Below are positions 31,364 to 40,566 of a DNA stretch of 64,000 nt, in pieces (positions within the stretch are counted from its first letter, which is position 1; each line of letters begins with the position of its first letter). Source of the DNA: Chitinophagaceae bacterium (lineage in GTDB: Bacteria > Bacteroidota > Bacteroidia > Chitinophagales > Chitinophagaceae); NCBI GenBank assembly GCA_019638595.1, contig JAHBTJ010000008.1, forward strand, positions 1-64,000, written 5' to 3'. A program made the position numbers and the translations under genes. The notes below the pieces were generated by a model that saw only the letters and a program-made list of their open reading frames with translations, was not told where the DNA came from and ran no database searches.

Positions 31364-32884
31364 ATGAAAGATTCTCCGGGTACTGACAACAATGATTTGG
31401 CCAGTTTTGGCTATCGCCAGGAATTAAAGCGTTCGATGGGAAGCTTCTCCAGTTTTGCGGCAGGCTTTTCTTATATTTCTATTCTTACGGGTCTTTTCCA
31501 GATGTTTCATTTAGGATATGGAGTTGCGGGACCGGCATTTTTCTGGACCTGGCCGGCTGTGCTCGCAGGTCAATTGCTGGTAGCCCTTTGCTTCGCAGAA
31601 CTGGCTTCCAGGTTTCCTTTATCTGGTGGCGTATATCAATGGGCAAAGTTTACCGGGAATCCTTTTCTCGGGTGGATGACAGGTTGGATTTATCTCGCCT
31701 GTCTTATTGTTACGCTTGCTGCGGTGGCTATGGCACTCCAGGTGAGCCTGCCCCAGATCTCCGCTTCCTTCCAGATCATCGGTAATTTACATGACCCGAA
31801 ATCAATTGCCGTAAATGCCATTCTCCTGGGTTCTATCCTGATTGTAATAAGTACCATCATCAATGTGAAAGGCATCAAGCTGCTGGCGGTGATCAACAAT
31901 ATTGGCGTATTTACCGAATTGATCGGCATTATACTACTAATTGTTTTGCTGTTTTTAAGCAGCGTAAGATCCCCGGTTGAAGCGGTCGTTCACATTAAAG
32001 ATACCGGATCGGCCTTCACGTCTTTTCCTGATCTGTCTGTTTTAATGGCAGCTACCGCTCTCACAGCCTCTTATGTACTGTATGGTTTCGATACTGCCGG
32101 AACACTGGCAGAAGAAACACATGATCCCCGTAAAAAGGCTCCGCGTGCTATTTTACAGGCGCTGCTTGCCGCCGGAGTGGGCGGATTACTGGTATTACTT
32201 TTTGCCCTGATGGCAGCGCCGGATTTAGGCTTACCGGAATTAGGAAATATAAGCGGGGGATTACCTATGCTGGTGAAATCGGTGCTGGGTGAAACTACAG
32301 GTATCCTTTTTCTTTGGATTGTGATTTTTGCCATCCTTGTGTGCACCTTTGCCGTGCATTCCGGGGCAGTACGATTGATGTTTGCCATGGGGCGGGATGG
32401 GTTGCTTCCCTTCAGTAAATCCTTATCAGAAGTTTCCCACAAAACCCAGGTTCCTGTTTTAGCTACATTGCTTTGCGGATTGGCAGCCATCATTATCCTG
32501 GTGGTGAATATGCAATTTCCAAAAGTATTTGAGCTCGTAACATCTATCGCTATACTTTGGGCTAATTTGGCGTACTGGATAGTGGTTGCGGTTCAACTGA
32601 GAAACAGGATTGTGTCGGCACGGAAAGGAGTAGATATGGATGCGAAATTCAGTTTGGGCAAATGGGGCTTCCCGGTTAATATTCTGGCGCTGACCTGGAG
32701 TACTTTTATGGTTGTAAATGTATCGTGGCCCCGCACTGCAACTTATGGTGTGGAATGGTATAATCAATATGCAGCGTGGATCTATACAGCAGCTTTGGTA
32801 TTGATAGGGGCATTTATTTATTATTATAAATTGAATAAAAATAAAAAACTGTCAAAGGCCTCGCCTCAAACTTTTATTGACTGA
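31364..32884 (+). CDS. APC-superfamily permease, likely choline/betaine or amine importer
   Basis: 506 residues with about twelve membrane helices. The APC signature is in helix 1, GSFSSFAAGFSYISILTGLFQMF. AELASRFPLSGGVYQWAKFTGNPFLGWMTGWIY is the consensus of the amino acid/choline transporter (yeast Hnm1-like) subfamily, and YGFDTAGTLAEETHDPRKKAPRAI is the loop after helix 6. It opens the operon permease-DUF1016-betB-betA and is divergent from the betaine demethylase operon, so choline or a related quaternary amine is the likely substrate; specificity is inferred from context only. Its TGA overlaps the next ATG (TGATG). Confidence 0.85.
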   Translation: MKDSPGTDNNDLASFGYRQELKRSMGSFSSFAAGFSYISILTGLFQMFHLGYGVAGPAFFWTWPAVLAGQLLVALCFAELASRFPLSGGVYQWAKFTGNPFLGWMTGWIYLACLIVTLAAVAMALQVSLPQISASFQIIGNLHDPKSIAVNAILLGSILIVISTIINVKGIKLLAVINNIGVFTELIGIILLIVLLFLSSVRSPVEAVVHIKDTGSAFTSFPDLSVLMAATALTASYVLYGFDTAGTLAEETHDPRKKAPRAILQALLAAGVGGLLVLLFALMAAPDLGLPELGNISGGLPMLVKSVLGETTGILFLWIVIFAILVCTFAVHSGAVRLMFAMGRDGLLPFSKSLSEVSHKTQVPVLATLLCGLAAIIILVVNMQFPKVFELVTSIAILWANLAYWIVVAVQLRNRIVSARKGVDMDAKFSLGKWGFPVNILALTWSTFMVVNVSWPRTATYGVEWYNQYAAWIYTAALVLIGAFIYYYKLNKNKKLSKASPQTFID

Positions 32885-32886
32885 TG
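32875..32886 (+). repeat. 12-bp direct repeat, left copy flanking DUF1016 gene
   Basis: TATTGACTGATG spans the end of the permease gene (Ile-Asp-stop) and the ATG of the DUF1016 gene. The identical 12 bases recur at 33822-33833 across the end of the DUF1016 gene and the start of betB. Removing one copy with the gene would join the permease stop directly to the betB start. Confidence 0.8.
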
Positions 32887-33831
32887 ACTGATAAGTTGAA
32901 AAAGAAAAATACTAGCACTGAATTTGAAAATATTGTCTTACTTATTCAAGACGCAAGAGTTCGTGCATTCGCCAAGGTCAATGCTGAGTTGGTGCTGCTC
33001 TATTTCAAAGTTGGAAATATTATTTCGACCAAAGTTTCTGAAGGTTTTTGGGGCGATGGAACAGTTGATGAATTAGCCGTTTTTATTCAAAACAAAATAC
33101 CCGGTTTGAGTGGTTTTAACCGCAGGGGCTTGTACCGCATGAAACAGTTTTATGAGATATACTCTCCTCTATCTGAATCTTTCATGCTTTGGCTTGAAGC
33201 TAAAAAAGTATCGCTGCCAGCGGCACATTTACCTCCTGAACAAATTGTGTCAGCACTGCCGACACAATTGCAAAATACAGATAATCAACATAATAGATTT
33301 GTGTCAGCAGTGCTGACACAAATACCTCAAGGCATTTTCAAAGACCCTTACATTTTTGAATTCCTTGATTTGCCTGAAACGCATTCCGAAAAAGATTTAG
33401 AGAAAGCTCTTATCAGGAACCTGCAAAAATTCATACTGGAAGTGGGCAAAGGGTTTACTTACATGGGCAATCAATATCGCCTGCAGGTAGGAAATAAAGA
33501 TTACTACACCGACCTGCTTTTTTACCACCGCGATTTACAGTGCCTCGTTTTGTTTGAACTGAAAATACAGGAATTTGAACCCGAGTTTCTTGGCAAACTA
33601 AATTTTTACCTTGAGGCATTGGACAAAGATGTGAAACGGCCATTTGAAAAAAGCAGCATTGGTATTTTGCTTTGCAAAGGAAGGGACACTGAAGTAGTAG
33701 AATACGCTATGGCGAGAAACATATCACCAGCTTTGGTTGCTGACTACGAAACCAAGTTGATTCCAAAAAATGTGCTGGCAAATAAACTTCACCAATTGGT
33801 GGAACAACTTTCAAAAAAAGATATTGACTGA
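32884..33831 (+). CDS. DUF1016 (YhcG-type) PD-(D/E)XK nuclease, shortened
   Basis: 315 residues. The N-terminal DUF1016 helices are present (FENIVLLIQDARVRAFAKVNAELVLLYFKVGNII, WGDGTVDELAVFIQNKIPGLSGFNRRGLYRMKQFYEIY). The C-terminal PD-(D/E)XK domain looks complete: DPYIFEFLDLPETHSEKDLEKALI, GKGFTYMGNQYRLQVGNKDYYTDLLFYHR, LVLFELKIQEFEPEFLGKLNFYLEALD, with the D...E-x-K core in YYTDLL/FELK. Between VLTQIP and KDPYIF about 50-60 residues of the usual DUF1016_N domain (the WSHH... and LExQI motifs) are missing in frame. Two similar palindromes (GTGTCAGCACTGCCGACAC and GTGTCAGCAGTGCTGACAC) lie just before the gap. Its role in a choline operon is not metabolic; it looks like an inserted selfish or defence-type gene. 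Confidence 0.8.
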   Translation: MTDKLKKKNTSTEFENIVLLIQDARVRAFAKVNAELVLLYFKVGNIISTKVSEGFWGDGTVDELAVFIQNKIPGLSGFNRRGLYRMKQFYEIYSPLSESFMLWLEAKKVSLPAAHLPPEQIVSALPTQLQNTDNQHNRFVSAVLTQIPQGIFKDPYIFEFLDLPETHSEKDLEKALIRNLQKFILEVGKGFTYMGNQYRLQVGNKDYYTDLLFYHRDLQCLVLFELKIQEFEPEFLGKLNFYLEALDKDVKRPFEKSSIGILLCKGRDTEVVEYAMARNISPALVADYETKLIPKNVLANKLHQLVEQLSKKDID

Positions 33832-33833
33832 TG
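33822..33833 (+). repeat. 12-bp direct repeat, right copy flanking DUF1016 gene
   Basis: TATTGACTGATG, identical to 32875-32886, spans the DUF1016 stop and the betB ATG. Both junctions thus have the same TGATG stop-start overlap. Confidence 0.8.
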
Positions 33834-35330
33834 GACAAACGAGTACTTCAGCAATACATGAATAATATGGCATACACTCAATTTATAGATGGCACATTAA
33901 CGTCAAGTATCAACAGGGAGTCGTGGATCAATTACAACCCGGCTAATAATGACCCATTGGGTGAAGCATACCAGGCGAACGAAGATGATATTGAAGCGGC
34001 GGTAGCTTCATCCGAAAAGGCCTTCCGGGTGTGGCGCACCAAAACCGGCGCAGAAAGGGGTAGGGTTTTATTGAAGACAGCAGGTATTTTAAGATCAAGG
34101 CTGGAGCAGATTGCTTTGATAGAAACCCAGGATGTAGGCAAGCCCATTGCAGAATCTTTAGCAGTGGATATTACCTCGGCTGCGGATGCACTGGAATATT
34201 TTGGAGGAATGGCCGCAGGCATACACGGTGAGTATTTTGATTTGAAAAACGCTTTCGGTTATACGCGCCCGGAACCTTTAGGTGTTTGTGCAGGCATCGG
34301 TGCATGGAACTACCCGATCCAGATCGCTGCATGGAAGGCCGCTCCCGCACTGGCTTGCGGCAACGCCATGATCTTTAAGCCATCTGAACTAACACCGGCA
34401 ACCGCACTTGAGTTGGCGAAGGCGTTTATGGAAGCCGGAGCGCCGGCCGGTTTGTTTAATGTGGTGCAGGGTGATGGCAGGGTTGGAAAAATGTTGGTAG
34501 ATCATCCGGGGATAGCAAAAATTTCATTAACGGGTTCGGTGTCTACCGGTAAAAAGATCTTTGCCGGTGCTGCATCTCAACTCAGACGGGTGACGTTGGA
34601 ATTAGGTGGAAAATCTCCCATCATTATTTTCGAAGATGCAGATCTTAATAACGCGGTCTCTGCAGCATTGCTGGCAAATTTTTATACACAGGGGGAAGTT
34701 TGTTCCAATGGTACAAGGGTATTTGTGCATCGAAAAATATATGACGCCTTTTTACAACAGTTGAAAGAGCGCACGGAAAAGATAAGGATAGGAGATCCGG
34801 CAGATCCGGATACACAGTTGGGCGCATTGATCAGCAAAGCGCATATGGAAAAAGTGATGGGGTTTATCAATTCAGGTAAAGCAGCAGGAGCAACATTATT
34901 GACCGGAGGTTTTCAACCTGAAAAAGATTTTAAGGGGCGCGATATCCGCTCCGGCAATTTCATCACTCCCGCCATTTTTACCAATTGCGACGATAGCATG
35001 GAAATTTGCAAAGAAGAAATTTTTGGACCGGTGCTCTCCATTCTTATTTTTGATTCTGAGGAAGAAGTAATTGAAAGAGCGAATAATACCGCCTATGGAC
35101 TGGCGGCAGGGGTATTTACGAATGACATTAAACGTGGTCACCGGGTCATTCATCAATTACAGGCAGGTACCTGCTGGATCAATAATTATAATATTACCCC
35201 AATCGAAATTCCTTTTGGCGGGTATAAACAATCCGGACTGGGCCGGGAGAACAGCCTTGCGGCTATTCAGCAGTATACCCAGTTGAAAACGGTATATGTA
35301 GAATTAGGAAACGTAGAATCCCCTTTTTAA
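33831..35330 (+). CDS. betB: Betaine-aldehyde dehydrogenase
   Basis: NAD(P)-dependent aldehyde dehydrogenase, 499 residues, converting betaine aldehyde to glycine betaine. Motifs: [47 protein letters not shown], catalytic Glu in [14 protein letters not shown], catalytic Cys in [17 protein letters not shown] (G-x-V-C-S-N-G-T-R is typical of betaine-aldehyde dehydrogenases), [11 protein letters not shown] and [23 protein letters not shown] (the PxExPFGGxKxSGxGxExG signature). Its ATG overlaps the DUF1016 stop (TGATG); a second in-frame ATG twelve codons later (MAYTQFIDG) is the more usual N-terminus. betA follows after 1 bp. Confidence 0.93.
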   Translation: MDKRVLQQYMNNMAYTQFIDGTLTSSINRESWINYNPANNDPLGEAYQANEDDIEAAVASSEKAFRVWRTKTGAERGRVLLKTAGILRSRLEQIALIETQDVGKPIAESLAVDITSAADALEYFGGMAAGIHGEYFDLKNAFGYTRPEPLGVCAGIGAWNYPIQIAAWKAAPALACGNAMIFKPSELTPATALELAKAFMEAGAPAGLFNVVQGDGRVGKMLVDHPGIAKISLTGSVSTGKKIFAGAASQLRRVTLELGGKSPIIIFEDADLNNAVSAALLANFYTQGEVCSNGTRVFVHRKIYDAFLQQLKERTEKIRIGDPADPDTQLGALISKAHMEKVMGFINSGKAAGATLLTGGFQPEKDFKGRDIRSGNFITPAIFTNCDDSMEICKEEIFGPVLSILIFDSEEEVIERANNTAYGLAAGVFTNDIKRGHRVIHQLQAGTCWINNYNITPIEIPFGGYKQSGLGRENSLAAIQQYTQLKTVYVELGNVESPF

Positions 35331-35331
35331 A

Positions 35332-36978
35332 ATGGAAAAAATTTTTGACACGATCATTATTGGTGGCGGCTCTGCCGGCTGTGTACTGGCAAACCGGCTG
35401 AGTGAAAATCCGGACCATAAAGTGTTGGTGCTTGAAGCAGGAAGAAGAGATGCTTGGTGGGATATTTTCATCCATATGCCTGCTGCGCTTACGTACCCCA
35501 TTGGCAGTAAATATTATGACTGGCAATACCAGTCGGAGCCGGAACCCTTCATGAATAACCGGAGCGTGTATCATGCCCGTGGAAAAGTGTTGGGTGGTTC
35601 CAGTTCTATCAATGGGATGATTTTTATCCGGGGGAATCCGATGGACTATGAAAAATGGGCAAAGGATCCGGGAATGGAAACCTGGGATTATGCACATTGC
35701 CTTCCTTATTTTAAAAAGTCGGAGAACAGAACTGCCGGAACAAACGCCTGGCGTGGTGGTGGCGGTCCGTTGCACCTGGAAACAGGTCCGGCAACCAACC
35801 CTTTGTTTAAAGCGTTTTTTGATTCAGCCAAACAGGCGGGTTATCCGCTTACAGACGATGTGAATGGATTCCAGCAGGAAGGATTTGGGATGTTCGACCG
35901 CAATATTAAAAACGGGAGGCGCTGGTCTGCATCGGATGCCTACCTGCATCCTGTTTGGGGAAAACGAAAAAACCTGGAAGTGATCTGTGGTGCGCTCACC
36001 ACCAAAATTCTTTTCACCGGTAAGCGTGCAGTGGGTGTAGAGTTTTTGAAAGGAAATAATTTGCAAAAAGTTACGGCAGGCGAAGTGATCTGCTGTGGCG
36101 GCGCCATTAATTCTCCACAGGTGCTCCAACTTTCAGGTATCGGAAACCCTGAAACATTGAAATCGGCAGGAGTGGAAGTCCTGCACGACCTCCAAGGCGT
36201 GGGGCAGAATTTACAGGATCATCTCGAAGTATATATTCAATATGCCTGCAAAAAACCGGTGAGTGTGTGGCCGGCCTTGAAATGGTATAACAAACCCTGG
36301 GTGGGTTTACAGTGGGCGCTCTTTCATAAAGGACCTGCATCCACCAATCACTTTGAAGGTGGGGGATTTATCAGGAGCAATGAAACGGTTGCTTACCCTA
36401 ACCTCCAGTTTCATTTTTTACCGGTGGCTATACGGTATGATGGCAGTTCGCCATCCGGCGGGCATGGCTACCAGGTGCATGTGGGTCCCATGAATTCTGA
36501 TGCACGTGGATCGGTACAGATCAAGTCAGCAGATCCCAAAGAAAAACCGGCTATCCTGTTCAATTATCTTTCTACGGAGCAGGACAGGAGGGAGTGGGTG
36601 GAAGCCATTCGCTGTGCCCGGAAAATCCTGAATCAGCCGGCGATGGCTGAATTTAATGGTGGCGAAATCTCACCCGGACCTGCGGTTGATACTGATGAGC
36701 AAATACTGGATTGGGTAAAGCGTGATTCAGAAACCGCCCTGCATCCGTCCTGCACCTGCCGCATGGGCACGGATAATATGTCTGTGGTAGATCCGCTCAC
36801 GTTGCGGGTGCATGGCATTGATGGTTTAAGAGTAGTGGATGGCAGTATTATGCCTTATGTAACTAACGGAAACCTGTATGCGCCGATTATGATGATCGCG
36901 GAAAAGGCGGCGGATATTATTGTGGGAAAGCAACCGCTTGCGCCTGAAAGAGTGGATTTTTACAGGAAACCGGGCTAA
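35332..36978 (+). CDS. betA: Choline dehydrogenase (GMC oxidoreductase)
   Basis: 548-residue FAD-dependent GMC oxidoreductase that oxidises choline to betaine aldehyde. Motifs: [72 protein letters not shown] (GMC signature 1), [18 protein letters not shown] (signature 2) and the C-terminal catalytic His region [38 protein letters not shown]...[19 protein letters not shown]. It is the last gene of the permease-betB-betA operon. No clear terminator follows, and the next ~250 bp have no gene. Confidence 0.93.
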   Translation: MEKIFDTIIIGGGSAGCVLANRLSENPDHKVLVLEAGRRDAWWDIFIHMPAALTYPIGSKYYDWQYQSEPEPFMNNRSVYHARGKVLGGSSSINGMIFIRGNPMDYEKWAKDPGMETWDYAHCLPYFKKSENRTAGTNAWRGGGGPLHLETGPATNPLFKAFFDSAKQAGYPLTDDVNGFQQEGFGMFDRNIKNGRRWSASDAYLHPVWGKRKNLEVICGALTTKILFTGKRAVGVEFLKGNNLQKVTAGEVICCGGAINSPQVLQLSGIGNPETLKSAGVEVLHDLQGVGQNLQDHLEVYIQYACKKPVSVWPALKWYNKPWVGLQWALFHKGPASTNHFEGGGFIRSNETVAYPNLQFHFLPVAIRYDGSSPSGGHGYQVHVGPMNSDARGSVQIKSADPKEKPAILFNYLSTEQDRREWVEAIRCARKILNQPAMAEFNGGEISPGPAVDTDEQILDWVKRDSETALHPSCTCRMGTDNMSVVDPLTLRVHGIDGLRVVDGSIMPYVTNGNLYAPIMMIAEKAADIIVGKQPLAPERVDFYRKPG

Positions 36979-37236
36979 ACCGATGCATGACTCCTCATGT
37001 GAATTGGCCACGCACCTTTCCGGCAGATATATTGCCATTCATATACACAGCCTGAGCTACAATTCACCAAATCGACAACACATTCTGCGATACAGGATAT
37101 TATAATTCCACCCAAAGCTAAACGCAATGGGATAAATTTCCCGTTCTATCACACCATTCTGCCGTATGTTATTATATTCTTTAAAAGATGAGGTGTTTCA
37201 TTATAATCTGAGTGTAGAGGTTTTAAAAATTGCTTT

Positions 37237-37836
37237 TTAAAAATTGAACAGCGCAACTATTCCTAACGCCGACATCTTATCTTCCCGAAGCGATCTCATA
37301 TACGAGAACTTTGCCTCGATGTTTTTCTGATGTCTTCCGACTGCGAAACGAAGCCCGATATTACCTGCAGGGCCTACAGATGTTTCTTTCACTTTGGGAT
37401 ATTCGTTGGTAACTCCATTATATTCATCCAACACATACCGGCCGTATTGATAAGCAACGCCACCGCCAACAAAGAACCCAACCCTTTTTTCTGTTTGTTT
37501 AGAAGAACCCGCACCTATGTTCAGATTTACCATTGCAGGAATGTTTATAACATAAGTTGTTGTATTTTCTACATCCAATCCATTCGATGAATAATAGTTG
37601 GTATAATAAGTTGTGCCAAAACCGATGCTGAAAGGAACCCCAATAGACACGGATAGCGCGCTCGTTTCAAGAAAATTAACACGAGGTGAATAAGTAAGTA
37701 CAGTTGGTATAGCCGGCTTAATAAAAGGGCTTAGATTAACAAATACCCCGGTACCAGCTCCATGCATAAAGGTTTGTGAAAAAGATGTTTGCGCAAATAT
37801 GCAGAGAGTAAGAGATAACGCAAATCTGTAGATCAT
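37237..37836 (-). CDS. Outer-membrane beta-barrel-like secreted protein
   Basis: 199 residues with a signal peptide (MIYRFALSLTLCIFAQTSFSQ) and alternating hydrophobic/polar strands ending in an aromatic C-terminus (LGIVALFNF), as in small eight-stranded outer-membrane proteins of Bacteroidota (the PorT/OmpX-like superfamily by appearance). Strand-like pieces are LSVSIGVPFSIGFGTTYYTNYY, VGFFVGGGVAYQYGRYVL and VGPAGNIGLRFAVG. No specific function is recognisable. It lies next to the second RHS cassette, on the same strand and downstream of the T9SS-sorted protein, with a hairpin terminator between them. Confidence 0.65.
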   Translation of the reverse strand: MIYRFALSLTLCIFAQTSFSQTFMHGAGTGVFVNLSPFIKPAIPTVLTYSPRVNFLETSALSVSIGVPFSIGFGTTYYTNYYSSNGLDVENTTTYVINIPAMVNLNIGAGSSKQTEKRVGFFVGGGVAYQYGRYVLDEYNGVTNEYPKVKETSVGPAGNIGLRFAVGRHQKNIEAKFSYMRSLREDKMSALGIVALFNF

Positions 37837-37866
37837 AAATATAAGTATATTGTATTTGAAATATTG

Positions 37867-37902
37867 GAAAGCCGCACAAAATAATTCATTATTCTGTGCG
37901 GC
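37867..37902 (-). terminator. Terminator after the T9SS-sorted gene
   Basis: GCCGCACA (37871-37878) pairs with TGTGCGGC (37895-37902), extended by A-T pairs (AAATAAT/ATTATT). On the minus strand TTTCC follows. It sits 15 bp beyond the stop at 37917. Confidence 0.65.
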
Positions 37903-37916
37903 TTAGTAAAGTTTTG

Positions 37917-38366
37917 CTATTTTATTTTAAGTACTTTTTTGTTTATTGTAACTCCTTCCGCTGTATTGATAATTACAAAATAAGTCCCTCCGGGCTGATT
38001 GGATAAGTCAAACTCAAGGCGTGTTCCACGGCCTTTTACTCTTTGTATCACTTTCCCGTTTACGTCTGCCACCTGGATAACAGCATTGTCTACTGCCATA
38101 CTAAAGGTGATATAAAATCTCCCCGTTGTAGGGTTGGGATACAATGCATCCACCGTTTCAAAATCAGCGCTGGCAGCTTCCTGCTGTTTTGCCAGCTCCG
38201 GGGCAGATATTCGGTTACTGCCATTATTGCAAAAATATTCCCGCTTGATGCGGTTGCCTGCGGCATCGTAAGTCATTATCAAGCCACAACTGCCGGAGGG
38301 GATTTCCTGAGAGAAAGATTGGAGCGAAGCCAATACCAGAATAGGAATAAATATTTTGTAGATCAT
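37917..38366 (-). CDS. Small secreted protein with T9SS sorting domain and a YD motif
   Basis: 149 residues: signal peptide (IFIPILVLASLQSFSQ), a short segment with an RHS-like YD repeat (MTYDAAGNRIKREYFCNN), and a type A T9SS C-terminal sorting domain (ALYPNPTTGRFYITFSM, VIQVADVNGKVIQRVKG, FDLSNQPGGTYFVIINTAEGVTINKKVLKI). The CTD would send the protein across the outer membrane and anchor it to the cell surface. The YD motif shared with RHS proteins and the position directly after the RHS immunity candidate suggest it belongs to the RHS locus, perhaps as a surface partner or as a leftover N-terminal RHS piece joined to a CTD. Confidence 0.75.
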   Translation of the reverse strand: MIYKIFIPILVLASLQSFSQEIPSGSCGLIMTYDAAGNRIKREYFCNNGSNRISAPELAKQQEAASADFETVDALYPNPTTGRFYITFSMAVDNAVIQVADVNGKVIQRVKGRGTRLEFDLSNQPGGTYFVIINTAEGVTINKKVLKIK

Positions 38367-38378
38367 ATTTTTATTATT

Positions 38379-38804
38379 TTATGGGTATGTAATTTTCCAA
38401 TCAAGAGCGTTGAGTTGGTCAATCGTTAGATCATATCTTTTTAGCACATCGTAATCAGCCTGAATTTGCACCCAGGGTTTATTAATAACTTTATCCAGGT
38501 CAAATACAAATACCATAACTGTATTTAAAGAGTTTTTCTCTCGAATTACTCCATCCCAATCTATACTGTTCCACATACTTTTTGAACTATTCGAATCAAC
38601 TTGCAGGTGAGTGTATGCCAGATTCGACCATGACTCGTCGTTTATAGATGTATCCGGATAGTTATATTGTAGTATTACATAAATGTTTTTATTTGAATTG
38701 TTGACAATAGTTAGACGATCATCACCATGTCCTTTTTTGCACGTCACTGAAGATGTGATTGTTTGCAGAAGTAAAACACTTAAAATTATTTTCCATGATT
38801 TCAT
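38379..38804 (-). CDS. Lipoprotein-like protein, candidate immunity for zincin RHS toxin
   Basis: 141 residues with a signal peptide (IILSVLLLQTITSSVTC, lipobox-like SVTC) and a compact beta-rich mature part with no family I can name (LTIVNNSNKNIYVILQYNYPD, NTVMVFVFDLDKVINKPW, LTIDQLNALDWKITYP). It starts 17 bp after the RHS-toxin stop on the same strand. A periplasmic anchor is consistent with neutralising an incoming metalloprotease. The closing DQLNALDWKI is also seen, in my recollection, in other chitinophagal small lipoproteins, so a non-immunity function remains possible. Confidence 0.55.
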   Translation of the reverse strand: MKSWKIILSVLLLQTITSSVTCKKGHGDDRLTIVNNSNKNIYVILQYNYPDTSINDESWSNLAYTHLQVDSNSSKSMWNSIDWDGVIREKNSLNTVMVFVFDLDKVINKPWVQIQADYDVLKRYDLTIDQLNALDWKITYP

Positions 38805-38820
38805 ACTTAACTCATTTTAA

Positions 38821-40317
38821 TCAACGAAATAAATTCAGAAGGCCGGTAAATATACTTCCACCTAAATATCCATTATGCAGAAAACTGAGGTGCTCTACGA
38901 AAAGCGTATTTACTGGTCGGTAATTTGCCGGATAAGATGTGAAAGCCGGCGCTGCTCCAAACTCGTTTCTGAAGTATTGATCAGATCTGAACTCTGCATC
39001 TACTTCAGTCCAATCCGCACCACCGGCACTTGGAATGCCATATTTCCCCAAATATGACCATCCATTTCTTTGGCTCTGAAGATAGTGCCCATATTCATGA
39101 TGCAATAGTCTTGCTCCTGCTGTCAATCTTCCTGCCGCATCAACCTCGAATGGATTTGCAGCGATGCCCTCGCCCATAATAAAAGATCCAAATGTTACCC
39201 CATCTGCCTGATCATTATCAAAAGGAATATCAGTGACATTCATTATAGTAGAGCCTCTGAAATAATTAACATCAGTAACCCGTCCCATAATATTTGCAAG
39301 GTTACCATATTCATATCCTATTAACGTTTGAGGTAACTCCTTTGTCCATCTGCTTGCGATTTGCCCGATGTTTCCCTCGAATAGAGTTCCATTCATTATG
39401 CGTACAGCATTATTTGTTCTGGAGCCTGTTCTTCCAGGGTCAAATTCTCTCCAGGCAGTTCTAAAATTCTGACTCCTCCAATTCCAAAACTCAAATCCAC
39501 CTCTCGTAAATCCTGTTCTCATAAAGTCTACAAATGAAGTGAGCATAACCTTCCCGAGAAGTTTACTCAGGAATATTTCCAGCATATTACCGGATGGATC
39601 ATTGTATTTCATCGGATTGTTCAAAACGTAGGTATATCTGTTGAAGTGCATTGGATTAATTGGATCCTGCACATAATTATCCGGGCTCAGCATTCTTCCC
39701 ACTATAGCATCATATAACCTCGCATTCATGTTTATGAGGTTAAACTCTTTTGTATGCTCGTGCCCGGTGTATCCGCGGTTCAATAATAAAGCCGGGTCGG
39801 AGCCGAAAGCATATAATGCAAGATTTGCCGGGTTGCGCATCCTGCCCCAGGCATCGTAGCTGTATTCTGCCTGCAAAACTTTACTCGCATTGGTAATATG
39901 GGTAATGCTGCCTATGTTATCACGATTGATATAGAGTAAACGTGTAGTACCATTATTGTTTTCCAACGCTACCGTAGCGGTATATGGTGAACCGTCAAGG
40001 TAGAATATGGTTCTGAGAGCAGTATTGTTCACATCGGTAAGCTTGTTGAGATAACCGTAAGTGTTATACAAATAGTTGATGGTATAGGCCATTGGAGAAT
40101 GTACGGTTTTAGTAAGCCTGCCGTTGGTATAGGTATAATCAACCTGGTAGGTTTCGCTGCCAACCGTTTCAATTGTTTTGGTAACCCTTCCCAGGGCATC
40201 ATAGGTTCGCTCCTCAGACGATGTGGTATTACTGTTATAAGAGCTGATTTTTGTAAGCGGCATATATTGCGCATTAAAAGTATATACATCCTTGAGTGTA
40301 AATAAAAAAGGGTGCAT
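38821..40317 (-). CDS. RHS tip with zincin-like (HEYGH) C-terminal effector
   Basis: 498 residues, lacking an RHS N-terminus and signal peptide. Residues ~30-240 are YD/RHS repeats and core: YDALGRVTKTIETVG, YTYTNGRLTK, LEYS-type AEYSYDAWGRMRN, NRGYTGHEHTKEFNLINMNARLYDAIVGRML, SPDNYVQDPINPMHFNRYTY, ending in the junction motif KYNDPSGN. The C-terminal ~255 residues are the effector, with HEYGHYLQSQ (H-E-x-x-H zinc-protease motif) near residue 410 and a downstream acidic stretch (TEVDAEFRSDQYFRN) that could supply the third ligand. The probable target is peptidoglycan or protein. The frame starts shortly after a spacer leading to tRNA-Ser(UGA), so like those in region 1 this is an orphan tip. 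Confidence 0.75.
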   Translation of the reverse strand: MHPFLFTLKDVYTFNAQYMPLTKISSYNSNTTSSEERTYDALGRVTKTIETVGSETYQVDYTYTNGRLTKTVHSPMAYTINYLYNTYGYLNKLTDVNNTALRTIFYLDGSPYTATVALENNNGTTRLLYINRDNIGSITHITNASKVLQAEYSYDAWGRMRNPANLALYAFGSDPALLLNRGYTGHEHTKEFNLINMNARLYDAIVGRMLSPDNYVQDPINPMHFNRYTYVLNNPMKYNDPSGNMLEIFLSKLLGKVMLTSFVDFMRTGFTRGGFEFWNWRSQNFRTAWREFDPGRTGSRTNNAVRIMNGTLFEGNIGQIASRWTKELPQTLIGYEYGNLANIMGRVTDVNYFRGSTIMNVTDIPFDNDQADGVTFGSFIMGEGIAANPFEVDAAGRLTAGARLLHHEYGHYLQSQRNGWSYLGKYGIPSAGGADWTEVDAEFRSDQYFRNEFGAAPAFTSYPANYRPVNTLFVEHLSFLHNGYLGGSIFTGLLNLFR

Positions 40318-40566
40318 AGAAATGCTCCCCGTTTTAAAATAACGGTTACCCTAACGTATACAAACCTGGTTTTACTTTGGTTTTCTGGTGTCTTCAAAAA
40401 GAAGTTTAAACCAAAGCTTTGCTCTAACATAATTCAACATTTTAAAGGTTAATATTGGAATTGCAGGTTTTATCAGCTTTTGAAAGATTTGCTATGTGAT
40501 TTGCAAGGCTTTGAGGCAGAGAGAGGGATTACTTCGTGATCCCTTGCGCCTGCGGCGGGCGGGCTT

